Positions 51,447 to 59,926 are shown, numbered from the stretch's first letter. The stretch is 64,000 nt of DNA from Blautia obeum ATCC 29174 (GCF_025147765.1 NZ_CP102265.1:463501-527500); one strand, 5' to 3'. A program made the numbers and translations. Notes: generated from the letters alone by a model not told the origin.

Positions 51447-52109
51447 AATTTCGCGGAAGTGTTCAAGTTCTTCAAGGGAATAACTACTGAAGCCAGGCTG
51501 CAGGACTTCATCGGAGTCTCTGTAAGCCTGGAGATAGTAGGCTTTGGCTCCTTTCAGCCATTGGCCGATCTGAATGAAATCATTTTCATTATGTAGTTCC
51601 TTTACAACTGTGGTCCGAAATTCGTAATCGAGTTTTCCGTGGAGCAGAAAAGAAACAGTTTCCTGAATGGCGGTCAGATCCGGATGCATCATGCCTGTGA
51701 GAGAAGGATAATTATCAGGACAGGCCTTGATATCCACGGCTGCCTTTTGAATCAGTCCTCTTTCGGCCAGATGCTTCAAGACGTCAGGCCGAGTTCCGTT
51801 GGTATCCAGTTTGACAGGATACCCGAGGGCATGTATTTTGCAGATAAAATCTTCCAAATCAGAAGCAAGGGTAGGTTCTCCGCCGGAAATACAGACACCG
51901 TCCAGAATTCCGCGGCGTTTTTTCAGGAAAGAGAGTACTTCTTCTTCCGGGATCACTGGTTCATCTGCCGGATGCAGTACAAGAGAACTGTTCTGACAGA
52001 ACGGACAGCGGAAGTTGCAGCTTCCCAGAAAGATCGTAGCGGCTATCCTTCCTGGATAATCCAGTAAAGTTGTTTTGTTTAATCCATGAATTGCTGGCAT
52101 AATTATCAT
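51402..52109 (-). CDS. nrdG: Anaerobic ribonucleoside-triphosphate reductase activating protein (NrdG2-type radical SAM)
   Basis: 235 aa. The radical-SAM cluster motif is CNFRCPFC (CxxxCxxC, residues 31-38), followed by 'GGEPTL' and 'VKLDTNGT'. It matches the TIGR02495 group, which generates the glycyl radical of class III ribonucleotide reductase. The nrdD gene is not in the window. The N-terminus 'AIHGLNKTTLLDYPGRIAATIFLGSC' fits. Other radical-SAM activase roles remain possible. Confidence 0.85.
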   Translation of the reverse strand: MIIMPAIHGLNKTTLLDYPGRIAATIFLGSCNFRCPFCQNSSLVLHPADEPVIPEEEVLSFLKKRRGILDGVCISGGEPTLASDLEDFICKIHALGYPVKLDTNGTRPDVLKHLAERGLIQKAAVDIKACPDNYPSLTGMMHPDLTAIQETVSFLLHGKLDYEFRTTVVKELHNENDFIQIGQWLKGAKAYYLQAYRDSDEVLQPGFSSYSLEELEHFREILLTTIPLVEIRGID

Positions 52110-52251
52110 TCCTGTCTTTAGAAAGTTGAGTAATCCGACAGTTTGCAGTGCCGGACGTATGAATTCTATTTTAAATTTTCCTCATTGATTTTGCAACCGA
52201 CTTTTACTATACTGATTTGAAAAGAGCAACAACGATCAGGAGGAGAATCTT

Positions 52252-52767
52252 TTGACAGAACAGGAGCGTTTTATGAAAGAAGCCATCCGACAGGCAAAAA
52301 AAGCGCGGGCACTGGAAGAAGTGCCGATTGGCTGCGTGATCGTATCGGACGGAAAAATCATTGCGAGAGGATACAACAGAAGAAATACAGATAAAAATAC
52401 ATTGTCACATGCGGAACTGAATGCGATCCGTAAAGCAAGCAAAAAACTGGGCGACTGGCGGCTGGAAGGATGTACGATGTATGTGACACTGGAGCCATGT
52501 CAGATGTGCGCCGGAGCACTGGTACAGTCCAGAATTGATGAGGTTGTGATCGGAAGTATGAACCCAAAAGCAGGCTGTGCAGGATCGGTCCTGAATCTTT
52601 TGCAGGTAGACAATTTTAATCATCAGGTAAAAATTACCCGTGGTGTTCTGGAAGAAGAATGTTCGATGATGCTGTCGGATTTTTTTCGGGAACTCCGCGA
52701 AAAGAAAAAACGTCTGAAAATGCTTGCGAAGCAGCAGGCAGAACAGGAACAGACCCGGGCTGATTAA
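52252..52767 (+). CDS. tadA: tRNA adenosine(34) deaminase
   Basis: 171 aa, makes inosine at the wobble position of tRNA-Arg. The TTG start at 52252 follows AGGAGGAG (52238-52245). Zinc and catalytic motifs are intact: 'HAELNAI' (HAE) and 'PCQMCAGAL' (PCxxC). The C-terminal 'FFRELREKKKRLK' is typical. An unrelated Tad pilus ATPase shares the symbol. Confidence 0.94.
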   Translation: MTEQERFMKEAIRQAKKARALEEVPIGCVIVSDGKIIARGYNRRNTDKNTLSHAELNAIRKASKKLGDWRLEGCTMYVTLEPCQMCAGALVQSRIDEVVIGSMNPKAGCAGSVLNLLQVDNFNHQVKITRGVLEEECSMMLSDFFRELREKKKRLKMLAKQQAEQEQTRAD

Positions 52768-52838
52768 AAAGCAAGCCCCTTGTTTTTTGTTCCGGAAGTG
52801 ATATGATAAGAAAAAGAAAATACGAGGAGGATTTTGAA

Positions 52839-53276
52839 ATGACACTGGAAGCATTAAGAAAAGACATGGTTGCTGCCATGAAAGCAAAAGATAAAACAAC
52901 GAAGGATGCAGTGTCTTCACTGGTATCAGCAGTAAAAAAAGCTGCCATTGATGAAGGCTGCAGAGAGGATGTTCCGGAAGCACTGGTTGACCGTGTGATC
53001 CTGAAAGAAATGAAAACAGTCAAAGAACAGCTGGATACCTGTCCGGAAAGCCGTGATGATCTTCGCGCTGAATATCAGGCAAGATATGATGTGATTGCAA
53101 AATATGCGCCACAGCAGATGAGCGCAGAAGAAATCCGCACATACCTGGAAGAAAAATTTGCAGATGTGCTTGCCACCAAGAATAAAGGTCAGATCATGAA
53201 AGCGGTTATGGGAGATCTCAAAGGTAAAGCAGATGGCAAACTGATCAATCAGGTCGTTGCTGATATCTGTAAATAA
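52839..53276 (+). CDS. GatB/YqeY domain protein
   Basis: 145 aa. ATG 52839 follows AGGAGG. The tRNA-binding YqeY fold of GatB C-terminus is seen: 'LRKDMVAAMKAKDKTTKDAVSSLVSAVKKAAID', 'LDTCPESRDDLRAEYQARYDVIAKYAPQQMSAEEI', 'GQIMKAVMGDLKGKADGKLINQVV'. Precise cellular role unknown; possibly tRNA-dependent amidation. A short hairpin (53288-53313) follows. Confidence 0.92.
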   Translation: MTLEALRKDMVAAMKAKDKTTKDAVSSLVSAVKKAAIDEGCREDVPEALVDRVILKEMKTVKEQLDTCPESRDDLRAEYQARYDVIAKYAPQQMSAEEIRTYLEEKFADVLATKNKGQIMKAVMGDLKGKADGKLINQVVADICK

Positions 53277-53287
53277 AAAATGTGCAT

Positions 53288-53313
53288 AAAGTCTGATCCC
53301 AAAAACAGACTTT
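53288..53313 (+). terminator. Weak terminator after yqeY-like gene
   Basis: Perfect 8-bp stem AAAGTCTG / CAGACTTT, short AT tail. Confidence 0.5.
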
Positions 53314-53335
53314 AGAATAAACCAAAATTTTAAGC

Positions 53336-53389
53336 CAAAAACATAAGACCGGAGACAGAAGGAAAGAGAATTCCTCTGTTTCCGGTCTT
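53336..53389 (-). terminator. SRP RNA transcript terminator
   Basis: 15-bp stem (53345-53359 with 53375-53389) followed on the minus strand by ATGTTTTTGG. Confidence 0.7.
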
Positions 53390-53445
53390 ATTGCATAAAA
53401 AAATACTCTATGGAAATGATATCCACAGAGCAGAATAATCTTTTT

Positions 53446-53710
53446 TCCGCGCGCCGCACTTCGAAATGTTCCCATGAACGTTACCTTTACAGTTAACTCG
53501 GCCCAGGCACCCTCACGGCACACAAGAGCTTCTGCTTAGTGCTGCTACATTCCTGTCCTGACACGGTTCACAGATTCCTGTTGCGTGAGACCCAAACGTC
53601 AACGCCACTTATAAAGGGCAGCTCCACAGGAGACAAACCTCAGATTGGCATCACCCCTGCTGTAGCGGATTGCAGGTACAGGGCACCGCTATCTCCCCGG
53701 CTGCGCGGAC
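53446..53710 (-). ncRNA. ffs: Signal recognition particle RNA, large (Bacillus-type)
   Basis: About 265 nt. Its 5' GTCCGCGC pairs with the 3' GCGCGGA end to close the Alu domain. The S domain carries the conserved 'GTGTCAGGACAGGAATGTAGCAGCACTAAG' (helix 8, the Ffh-binding site) at about 53530-53580. The Alu part has 'GGGGAGATAGCGGTGCCCTGTACC'. The length is that of the large form in Gram-positives rather than the 4.5S RNA. Promoter TTGACA-17-TATACT ends 4 bases before the first base. Confidence 0.9.
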
Positions 53711-53714
53711 TTTA

Positions 53715-53743
53715 AGTATAGACGATTTTTGAATACTTGTCAA
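53715..53743 (-). promoter_or_regulatory. SRP RNA promoter
   Basis: TTGACA (53738-53743), 17-base spacer and TATACT (53715-53720). Its -35 overlaps the divergent pfkA -35. Confidence 0.8.
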
Positions 53744-53766
53744 GTAGGGGTAAAGTATTATATAAT
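53737..53766 (+). promoter_or_regulatory. pfkA promoter
   Basis: TTGTCA (53737-53742), 18-base spacer and TATAAT (53761-53766). Confidence 0.7.
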
Positions 53767-53782
53767 AGTAAACAACACTTAC

Positions 53783-53924
53783 GTTACTGTTCACTCCGTT
53801 CACAGTAACTTGGTCAAAATGCATTCCAAATCACCTTCGGTGATGGCATTTTGCCCCGTATGTCTCGGGATTTTGCCATATTCATGGCAAAACACCTCGC
53901 GGGATATTAGCTGTGAACAGTTAC
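53783..53924. repeat. Nested palindromic element in pfkA leader (with 27-nt repeat copy 3)
   Basis: A 142-bp block with inverted ends GTTACTGTTCAC / GTGAACAGTTAC. It starts with copy 3 of the 27-nt repeat (53783-53809) and then has CAAAATGC/GCATTTTG (about 53815-53853) around ATCACC/GGTGAT, CCCG/CGGG, and TTTTGCCA/TGGCAAAA hairpins. It has no coding frame and resembles a non-autonomous miniature element. Confidence 0.7.
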
Positions 53925-53954
53925 ACACTTACACTGTAAGGAGGAAAATCTACG

Positions 53955-55037
53955 ATGATCAAAAGAATTGGTTTATTAACAAGCGGTGGTGACTGCCAGG
54001 CTCTGAATGCAACTATGAGAGGTGTTGTAAAAGCCCTGTCAAATGCAGTGGAAGACCTGGAAGTTTATGGATTTGATGACGGATATAAAGGACTGATCTA
54101 TGGAAAATATCATATGCTCACAGCAAAAGATTTTTCCGGAATTCTGACCCGCGGTGGTACGATACTTGGTACATCCCGTCAGCCGTTTAAACTGATGCGC
54201 GTGCCGGATGAAAAAGGACTGGATAAGGTTGAAGCTATGAAGCAGACCTATTACAAATTGTGTCTGGACTGTCTGGTTATTCTTGGTGGAAACGGAACGC
54301 AGAAGACAGCCAATCTTCTGAGAGAAGAAGGTCTGAATATCATTCATCTGCCAAAAACGATCGATAATGATATTTATGGAACAGATATGACATTTGGTTT
54401 CCAGAGTGCGGTAAATATTGCTACGAATGCAATCGACTGTATTCATACAACAGCAACATCTCACGGCCGTGTATTTATCGTTGAGATCATGGGACACAAA
54501 GTCGGAAGTCTGACTCTCCATGCAGGTATTGCCGGCGGTGCAGATATTATTCTGATTCCGGAGATTCCGTACGATATCAAGAAAGTATGTGCTGCGATCG
54601 AGAAACGAAATAAAGCAGGAAAACGTTTTACGATCCTTGCCGTTGCTGAAGGTGCAATTTCAAAAGAAGATGCAGAACTTCCGAAGAAAAAATATAAAGA
54701 AAAACTCGAAGTCAGAGCGAAGAAATATCCGTCTGTTTCTTATGAGATCGCGGATCAGATCAATCAGGTGATCGGCAGCGAAGTACGTGTTACAGTTCCG
54801 GGACATATTCAGCGTGGAGGAGAACCGTGTCCGTATGACCGTGTACTTTCTACAAGAATCGGTGCCGGTGCAGCAGAGGCAATTCTGGATGAAGATTACG
54901 GAATTATGATCGGCGTCATCAACGGCAAGATCAAGAGGGTTCCGCTTGCTGAATGTGCGGGCAAACTGAAAATGGTTTCACCGAAAGATCAGATCGTCAA
55001 AGCTGCCAAACAGATCGGTATCAGCTTCGGAGACTGA
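53955..55037 (+). CDS. pfkA: 6-phosphofructokinase
   Basis: 360 aa, phosphorylates fructose-6-phosphate in glycolysis. N-terminal 'IGLLTSGGDCQALNATMRGVV', substrate loop 'PKTIDNDIYGTDMTFGFQSA' and 'VEIMGHKVGSLTLHAG', plus 'PGHIQRGGEP' near the end. The cosubstrate motif reads GGNGT instead of GGDGS, and Lys appears in PKTIDND, so it mixes features of ATP and PPi forms. Gly after the Asn favours ATP. RBS AAGGAGG. Its leader carries a 142-bp palindromic element. Confidence 0.88.
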   Translation: MIKRIGLLTSGGDCQALNATMRGVVKALSNAVEDLEVYGFDDGYKGLIYGKYHMLTAKDFSGILTRGGTILGTSRQPFKLMRVPDEKGLDKVEAMKQTYYKLCLDCLVILGGNGTQKTANLLREEGLNIIHLPKTIDNDIYGTDMTFGFQSAVNIATNAIDCIHTTATSHGRVFIVEIMGHKVGSLTLHAGIAGGADIILIPEIPYDIKKVCAAIEKRNKAGKRFTILAVAEGAISKEDAELPKKKYKEKLEVRAKKYPSVSYEIADQINQVIGSEVRVTVPGHIQRGGEPCPYDRVLSTRIGAGAAEAILDEDYGIMIGVINGKIKRVPLAECAGKLKMVSPKDQIVKAAKQIGISFGD

Positions 55038-55064
55038 CAGGAGTTATAACAGAGAGAACAACGA

Positions 55065-55090
55065 CCGCCGCGGGAGTTTTCCTGCGGCGG
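55065..55090 (+). terminator. GC-rich hairpin after pfkA
   Basis: Stem CCGCCGC / GCGGCGG with a short T-poor tail. Confidence 0.55.
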
Positions 55091-55153
55091 CTTAATGCCT
55101 GAGAATATTTCTGCAAATATGATATTCCCGGGCAGCAGGAGAGGAGTGTATTC

Positions 55154-56767
55154 ATGAGTTATACTGCCCTGTACCGAAAGTTCAGGCCCGATAATTTTGA
55201 AGACGTCAAAGGGCAGGATCACATTGTGACCACGCTTACCAATCAGATCAACGCAAACCGTATCGGACATGCATATCTTTTTTGCGGAACAAGGGGTACC
55301 GGTAAAACAACGGTAGCCAAGATCCTGGCAAAAGCAGTCAACTGTGAGCATCCGGTGAATGGAAGTCCTTGTAATGAATGTGAGATGTGCAAAGCCATTC
55401 AGGCGGGTACTTCCATGAACGTGATCGAGATCGATGCTGCCTCCAATAACGGTGTGGATAATATTCGAGAGATTCGGGAAGAGGTTACGTATCGCCCGAC
55501 AGAGGGCAGGTACAAAGTATATATCATCGATGAGGTGCATATGCTTTCTACTGGTGCGTTTAATGCCCTGCTCAAGACACTGGAAGAACCGCCGTCTTAT
55601 GTGATCTTTATTCTGGCAACAACCGAGGCCCACAAGATTCCGATTACGATTTTGTCCAGATGTCAGCGGTATGATTTCCACAGGATCTCAATCGATACGA
55701 TCGCCGCACGGTTGTCAGAACTTCTGAAAGTTGAAGGCGTGGAAGCAGAAGAAAAAGCAATTCGTTATGTGGCAAAGGCAGGAGACGGATCCATGCGAGA
55801 TGCACTCAGCCTTCTGGATCAGTGTATTGCGTTTTATCTGGGGCAGACACTTACCTATGATAAAGTGCTGGATGTGCTGGGCGCTGTCGATACAGAAGTA
55901 TTCAGCAGACTCCTTCGCAAGGTGCTTGCCGGAGATGTGACATCTGCAATTCGCATTCTGGAAGAGCTGATTGTGGGAGGAAGAGAACTGAGTCAGTTTG
56001 TAGGTGATTTTACCTGGTACATGCGGAATCTTCTTCTTGTCAAGACTTCGGATAATCCGGAAGAAGCGATAGATGTTTCTTCTGAGAATCTGAAACTTCT
56101 CAAAGAAGAGAGTGAGATGACGGACAGTGATACATTGATGAGATATATTCGTATTTTTTCAGATTTGTCCAATCAGATTCGTTTTGCAACACAAAAAAGA
56201 GTGCTTGTGGAAATTGCTCTGATCAAACTCTGCCGTCCGGCAATGGAGACGAACCTGGATTCTGTTCTGGATCGTATCCGTGTACTGGAGCAGAAGATAG
56301 AGGAACGCCCGGTACAGCAGGTAGTCGTACAGAGTGCGGCAGCACCGGGAAGCGAAGCAACAGCTGCGCAGGCAGAACCGCCGAAGCCGCCACAGAAGGC
56401 TGCTCCGGAAGACCTGCAGAAGATAGTGGCAAGCTGGAAGATGATCGTTGGACAGACTACAGCAGCTTTCAAACAGGCGTTGCTTCAGTCTGTGCCGAAA
56501 TACAATGGAGAGACTGGTGAACCAATACTGTATGTGGAATTCCAGACACCTCTTGGCAGGCTTTATCCGGATGATTCTGACGCAAAGAAAGAATTGCAGA
56601 CGATCATTGAACAGAAGCTTGGAAAGAGCATTGAACTTCATATGCTTGTAGCAGAGGACCACCAGCAGACAAATCTGACACAGATCACAGTCGATCAGGC
56701 AATCCGTGAGAATATCCATATGGATGTTGTGATCGAAGAAACACCTGGATCTGAGCCGGAAGAATAA
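55154..56767 (+). CDS. dnaX: DNA polymerase III gamma/tau subunit
   Basis: 537 aa, clamp-loader ATPase. 'YRKFRPDNFEDVKGQDHIV' start, Walker A GTRGTGKTT, the zinc module with Cys in 'CEHPVNGSPCNECEMC', Walker B 'YIIDEVHMLS', and sensor 'TEAHKIPITILSRCQRYDF'. Residues 370-410 are Ala/Pro-rich. The C-terminal domain contacts the polymerase and helicase. No clear -1 frameshift signal separates gamma from tau. RBS GGAGAGGAG. The order dnaX-ybaB-recR is conserved in bacteria. Confidence 0.94.
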   Translation: MSYTALYRKFRPDNFEDVKGQDHIVTTLTNQINANRIGHAYLFCGTRGTGKTTVAKILAKAVNCEHPVNGSPCNECEMCKAIQAGTSMNVIEIDAASNNGVDNIREIREEVTYRPTEGRYKVYIIDEVHMLSTGAFNALLKTLEEPPSYVIFILATTEAHKIPITILSRCQRYDFHRISIDTIAARLSELLKVEGVEAEEKAIRYVAKAGDGSMRDALSLLDQCIAFYLGQTLTYDKVLDVLGAVDTEVFSRLLRKVLAGDVTSAIRILEELIVGGRELSQFVGDFTWYMRNLLLVKTSDNPEEAIDVSSENLKLLKEESEMTDSDTLMRYIRIFSDLSNQIRFATQKRVLVEIALIKLCRPAMETNLDSVLDRIRVLEQKIEERPVQQVVVQSAAAPGSEATAAQAEPPKPPQKAAPEDLQKIVASWKMIVGQTTAAFKQALLQSVPKYNGETGEPILYVEFQTPLGRLYPDDSDAKKELQTIIEQKLGKSIELHMLVAEDHQQTNLTQITVDQAIRENIHMDVVIEETPGSEPEE

Positions 56768-56832
56768 ATATTATCAAAGAATCCCGCACAGGCGGTTTTC
56801 ATATATTAAATATCATCAGGAGGATTTATAAA

Positions 56833-57189
56833 ATGGCAAAACGTGGAGGATTTCCGGGCATGGGAATGCCGGGTAACATGAATAATTTGATGAAACAGGC
56901 GCAGAAAATGCAGCGTCAGATGGAAGAGAATCAGAAGGCTCTGGAAGAAAAAGAATTTACAGCAGCAGCAGGCGGCGGAGCTGTGGAGGTTACTGTTTCC
57001 GGTAAACGTGAAGTGACAAAGGTAAAACTTGCAGAAGAAGTAGTTGATCCGGACGATATTGAAATGCTGGAAGATCTGATCGTGGCAGCTACGAATGAGG
57101 CACTTCGCAAAGTTGAAGAAGAATCAGCAGCAGTAATGTCAAAACTGACAGGAGGACTCGGAAGTTTAGGCGGAGGCCTTCCCTTCTGA
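56833..57189 (+). CDS. YbaB/EbfC nucleoid-associated protein
   Basis: 118 aa, dimeric DNA-binding protein. Gly/Met-rich N-terminus (MAKRGGFPGMGMPGNMNNLMKQAQKMQRQMEE), conserved 'GGGAVEVTVSGKREV' strands and 'LEDLIVAATNEALRKVEEE'. RBS AGGAGG. Overlaps recR by one base, as in many genomes. Confidence 0.94.
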   Translation: MAKRGGFPGMGMPGNMNNLMKQAQKMQRQMEENQKALEEKEFTAAAGGGAVEVTVSGKREVTKVKLAEEVVDPDDIEMLEDLIVAATNEALRKVEEESAAVMSKLTGGLGSLGGGLPF

Positions 57190-57788
57190 TGGAATATTAC
57201 AGCACACATATCAACAAGCTGATCGAACAGCTGTCTCATCTGCCGGGAATCGGACCGAAGTCGGCGCAGAGACTGGCATTTCATATTATGAATATGCCAA
57301 AAGACCAGGTTGAACAGCTGACCTCTTCGATCACGGGTGCTCGTGAGAAGATCCGTTACTGCAAGAAGTGCTGTACGCTGACAGACCAGGAACTCTGTCC
57401 GATCTGCAGCAATCCCAAGAGAGATGCGAGTACTATTATGGTTGTAGAAAATACCAGAGATCTTGCAGCTTATGAAAAAACCGGCAAATACGAAGGGGTT
57501 TATCATGTGCTTCATGGTGCAATATCGCCGATGCTGGGAATCGGACCGGATGATATCCGTCTCAAAGAACTTATGAAGCGCCTGCAGACAGAAGATATCA
57601 AAGAAGTGATCATTGCCACCAATTCCAGTCTGGAAGGTGAGACAACTGCAATGTATATCAGTAAGCTGATCAAACCTACAGGAATCCGTGTCAGCAGGAT
57701 CGCAAGTGGAGTTCCGGTAGGCGGAGACCTGGAATATATTGACGAAGTAACGCTGCTTCGTGCGCTGGAAGGAAGAGTGGATCTCTGA
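57189..57788 (+). CDS. recR: Recombination protein RecR
   Basis: 199 aa, mediates RecA loading in the RecFOR pathway. HhH motif at 'LSHLPGIGPKSAQRLAFHI', Cys4 zinc finger (CKKCCTLTDQELCPIC), Toprim domain from about 80 ('TIMVVENTRDLAAYEKTGKYEGVYHVLHGAISPMLGIGP') and Walker-like C-terminus 'RIASGVPVGGDLEYIDEVTLLRAL'. Confidence 0.96.
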   Translation: MEYYSTHINKLIEQLSHLPGIGPKSAQRLAFHIMNMPKDQVEQLTSSITGAREKIRYCKKCCTLTDQELCPICSNPKRDASTIMVVENTRDLAAYEKTGKYEGVYHVLHGAISPMLGIGPDDIRLKELMKRLQTEDIKEVIIATNSSLEGETTAMYISKLIKPTGIRVSRIASGVPVGGDLEYIDEVTLLRALEGRVDL

Positions 57789-57826
57789 TACAGCTTCACG
57801 CAGACAGCAGAAAGAGAGAAAGAATA

Positions 57827-58960
57827 TTGGCAAAAAAGAAGGCAACTTCCTCACAGGTGGCAGAAAAAGCCGGAGTTTCACAGGCGACTGTTTCTATGAT
57901 TCTGAACCGCAGAAGCAATGTTTCTTTTTCGGCCGAAACGGTGGAAAAGGTAGAATGTGCAGCCAGAGAGCTGGGCTATGAACTGCCTCATCGCAAAAAC
58001 AAAAGCAACACAAGAAAAGAAAAACTGATCGTTGTACTGTGTCCTACGCTGACCAGTCCTTATTATGTACTGCTTCTTCAGGGAATTGAATCGGTTGCCA
58101 ATGAGAAGGGGTATGGCGTTTTTACCTGCAACACACAGAGAGATGCGGGGCTGGAAGAAAAATATCTGCGTATGATCAGCACGATGGACCCGCAGGGAAT
58201 CATCTATGCATGTAATCCTCATCCGGACTTTCAGAAAAAGGTGGAGGAACTGGCAAGGAGGATTCCCCTTGTTATTATCAGCAATAAAGAAAAGACAACG
58301 ACAGTAGACGCGATCAACCAGGACAATACAATGGTCGGAAGATTGATGGCACGCCATTTGCTGGATCTGGGGCACAGAGATGTGGCATTTATCACACCGC
58401 CTCTGACCAGACGACAGTGGCAGCGCTCCAGAAGAGTGGATGGTTTTGTGAAAGAATATGAGAAGGAAGGACTGGCTGGGCATGTATTGATCAAAGCAGC
58501 AGATGAATCTGTTGACCGTACGCTGCCAAAAATGGATTCGGAATATTCTATGGGATATCAGCTGACAATGGAATTGTTGAAAGAGGACAGAAACTTTACG
58601 GCAATTGCCGGCCAGAACGACATGATGGCTCTTGGCGCGATCGATGCGCTGGAAGAATCCCGAATACGTGTGCCGAAAGATGTTTCAGTCATTGGATGTG
58701 ATGATACTTTTTATTCTGGCATCCGGAGACTTTCGTTAACAACGATCGATCATTTTGTTGCGCTGAAAGGCAGAGATGCCTGTGATATCATTATTCGCAA
58801 GATCATGATGAATGACCAGTTTTATTCGGCAGGACTGCAGCCAACCAGTCTTTATAATATTGAATATACCCCGAAACTGATCACTCGTAAGACGACTGCC
58901 TATGCAAATACAAAAAGAAAGATTCCGGATCCGGATGGAATGACGGAAAAAATAAAATAA
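57827..58960 (+). CDS. LacI family transcriptional regulator
   Basis: 377 aa. TTG start at 57827 follows a weak AGAGAGAAAG. HTH at residues 8-28 (SQVAEKAGVSQATVSMILNRR), then the periplasmic-binding-protein-like effector domain ('DAINQDNTMVGRLMARHLLDLGHRDVAFI'; 'FTAIAGQNDMMALGAIDALEESRIRVPKDVSVIGCDDTFYSG'). Ligand unknown; the neighbouring genes for aldolase and transketolase suggest a sugar. AT-rich inverted repeats downstream may be its sites. Confidence 0.92.
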   Translation: MAKKKATSSQVAEKAGVSQATVSMILNRRSNVSFSAETVEKVECAARELGYELPHRKNKSNTRKEKLIVVLCPTLTSPYYVLLLQGIESVANEKGYGVFTCNTQRDAGLEEKYLRMISTMDPQGIIYACNPHPDFQKKVEELARRIPLVIISNKEKTTTVDAINQDNTMVGRLMARHLLDLGHRDVAFITPPLTRRQWQRSRRVDGFVKEYEKEGLAGHVLIKAADESVDRTLPKMDSEYSMGYQLTMELLKEDRNFTAIAGQNDMMALGAIDALEESRIRVPKDVSVIGCDDTFYSGIRRLSLTTIDHFVALKGRDACDIIIRKIMMNDQFYSAGLQPTSLYNIEYTPKLITRKTTAYANTKRKIPDPDGMTEKIK

Positions 58961-58972
58961 ATATGTATAATA

Positions 58973-58991
58973 AAATTATTATTAATAATTT
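58973..58991. promoter_or_regulatory. AT-rich palindrome downstream of LacI gene
   Basis: Perfect 9-1-9 palindrome with arms AAATTATTA and TAATAATTT; contains TTATTAATA shared with the site at 59092. Confidence 0.4.
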
Positions 58992-59091
58992 GATGTAAAT
59001 ATCAGTGAGACTACTGAGAAAACTTGGATTTTCAAGGCGCTTATAGATCAAAAATCGTAAATAAAGCAATAATTTATTTATAAAAATTGAT

Positions 59092-59118
59092 ATTATTAAT
59101 AGAAAATTTATTAATAAT
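59092..59118. promoter_or_regulatory. AT-rich inverted repeat before the transaldolase promoter
   Basis: 10-bp arms ATTATTAATA / TATTAATAAT with a 7-base loop, ending 11 bases before the -35. Candidate operator. Confidence 0.4.
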
Positions 59119-59129
59119 TCTGGCGCCTC

Positions 59130-59157
59130 TTGACCTTCATGTTTGGTCTGTTATAAT
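59130..59157 (+). promoter_or_regulatory. Promoter of transaldolase-like gene
   Basis: TTGACC (59130-59135), 16-base spacer, TATAAT (59152-59157). Confidence 0.6.
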
Positions 59158-59201
59158 GAAAATATCAAAAAAACAGAGCAAAAACTCAGGAGGGAATTAA
59201 A

Positions 59202-59858
59202 ATGAGATTTTTTATCGACACAGCAAATGTAGATGACATTCGTAAGGCAAATGACATGGGAATTATCTGTGGTGTTACCACAAACCCGTCCCTGATCGCA
59301 AAAGAAGGAAGAGACTTCAACGAAGTGATCAAAGAAATCACAGAGATCGTTGACGGACCGATCAGCGGAGAAGTAAAAGCTACAACAACAGATGCAGAAG
59401 GTATGATCGCAGAAGGACGTGAGATTGCCAAGATCCATCCAAACATGGTTGTAAAGATTCCTATGACAGTAGAAGGTCTGAAAGCTGTCAAAATTCTTTC
59501 AAAAGAAGGAATCAAAACAAATGTTACTCTGATCTTTACTGCCAACCAGGCTTTACTTGCTGCAAGAGCAGGTGCTACATATGTATCTCCGTTCCTTGGA
59601 AGACTGGATGATATCTCCACAGACGGACTTCCGCTGATCCGTCAGATCGTTGAAATGTTTGAAGTTGCTGGAATCGATACACAAATCATCTGTGCAAGCG
59701 TTCGTCATCCGATCCATGTAACAGAATGTGCACTGGCAGGTGCTGATATCGCAACCGTACCATACAAAGTTCTGGAGCAGATGACAAAACATCCTCTGAC
59801 AGATGCAGGAATCGAAAAATTCCAGAAAGACTACAAAGCTGTATTTGGTGACAAATAA
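59202..59858 (+). CDS. fsa: Fructose-6-phosphate aldolase/transaldolase (Fsa/TalC family)
   Basis: 218 aa, short-type transaldolase. 'MRFFIDTANVDDIRKANDMGIICGVTTNPSLIAKEG' and the Schiff-base lysine in MVVKIPMTVEGLKA (about residue 86) are typical; 'SPFLGRLDDISTDG' and 'CASVRHPIHVTECALAGADIATVP' finish the barrel. Probably transaldolase in the pentose-phosphate route, as a split transketolase follows. RBS AGGAGGG. Confidence 0.92.
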   Translation: MRFFIDTANVDDIRKANDMGIICGVTTNPSLIAKEGRDFNEVIKEITEIVDGPISGEVKATTTDAEGMIAEGREIAKIHPNMVVKIPMTVEGLKAVKILSKEGIKTNVTLIFTANQALLAARAGATYVSPFLGRLDDISTDGLPLIRQIVEMFEVAGIDTQIICASVRHPIHVTECALAGADIATVPYKVLEQMTKHPLTDAGIEKFQKDYKAVFGDK

Positions 59859-59883
59859 TACATATTATATATAAGATGTGAGA

Positions 59884-59926
59884 GGAATCCCACCTCTGCA
59901 GGTGGTGAATCAGTGGCGGGATTCTT
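59884..59926 (+). terminator. Hairpin after transaldolase gene
   Basis: Outer GAATCCC / GGGATTC and inner CCACCT/AGGTGG helices; followed by TTGAATTTTG. Confidence 0.55.

Noticed and set aside
56150..56230. Programmed frameshift in dnaX making gamma
   Set aside because: An A6G run occurs (near 56193) but it is out of the X-XXY-YYZ phase and the -1 frame stays open far beyond, so no short gamma product would result.
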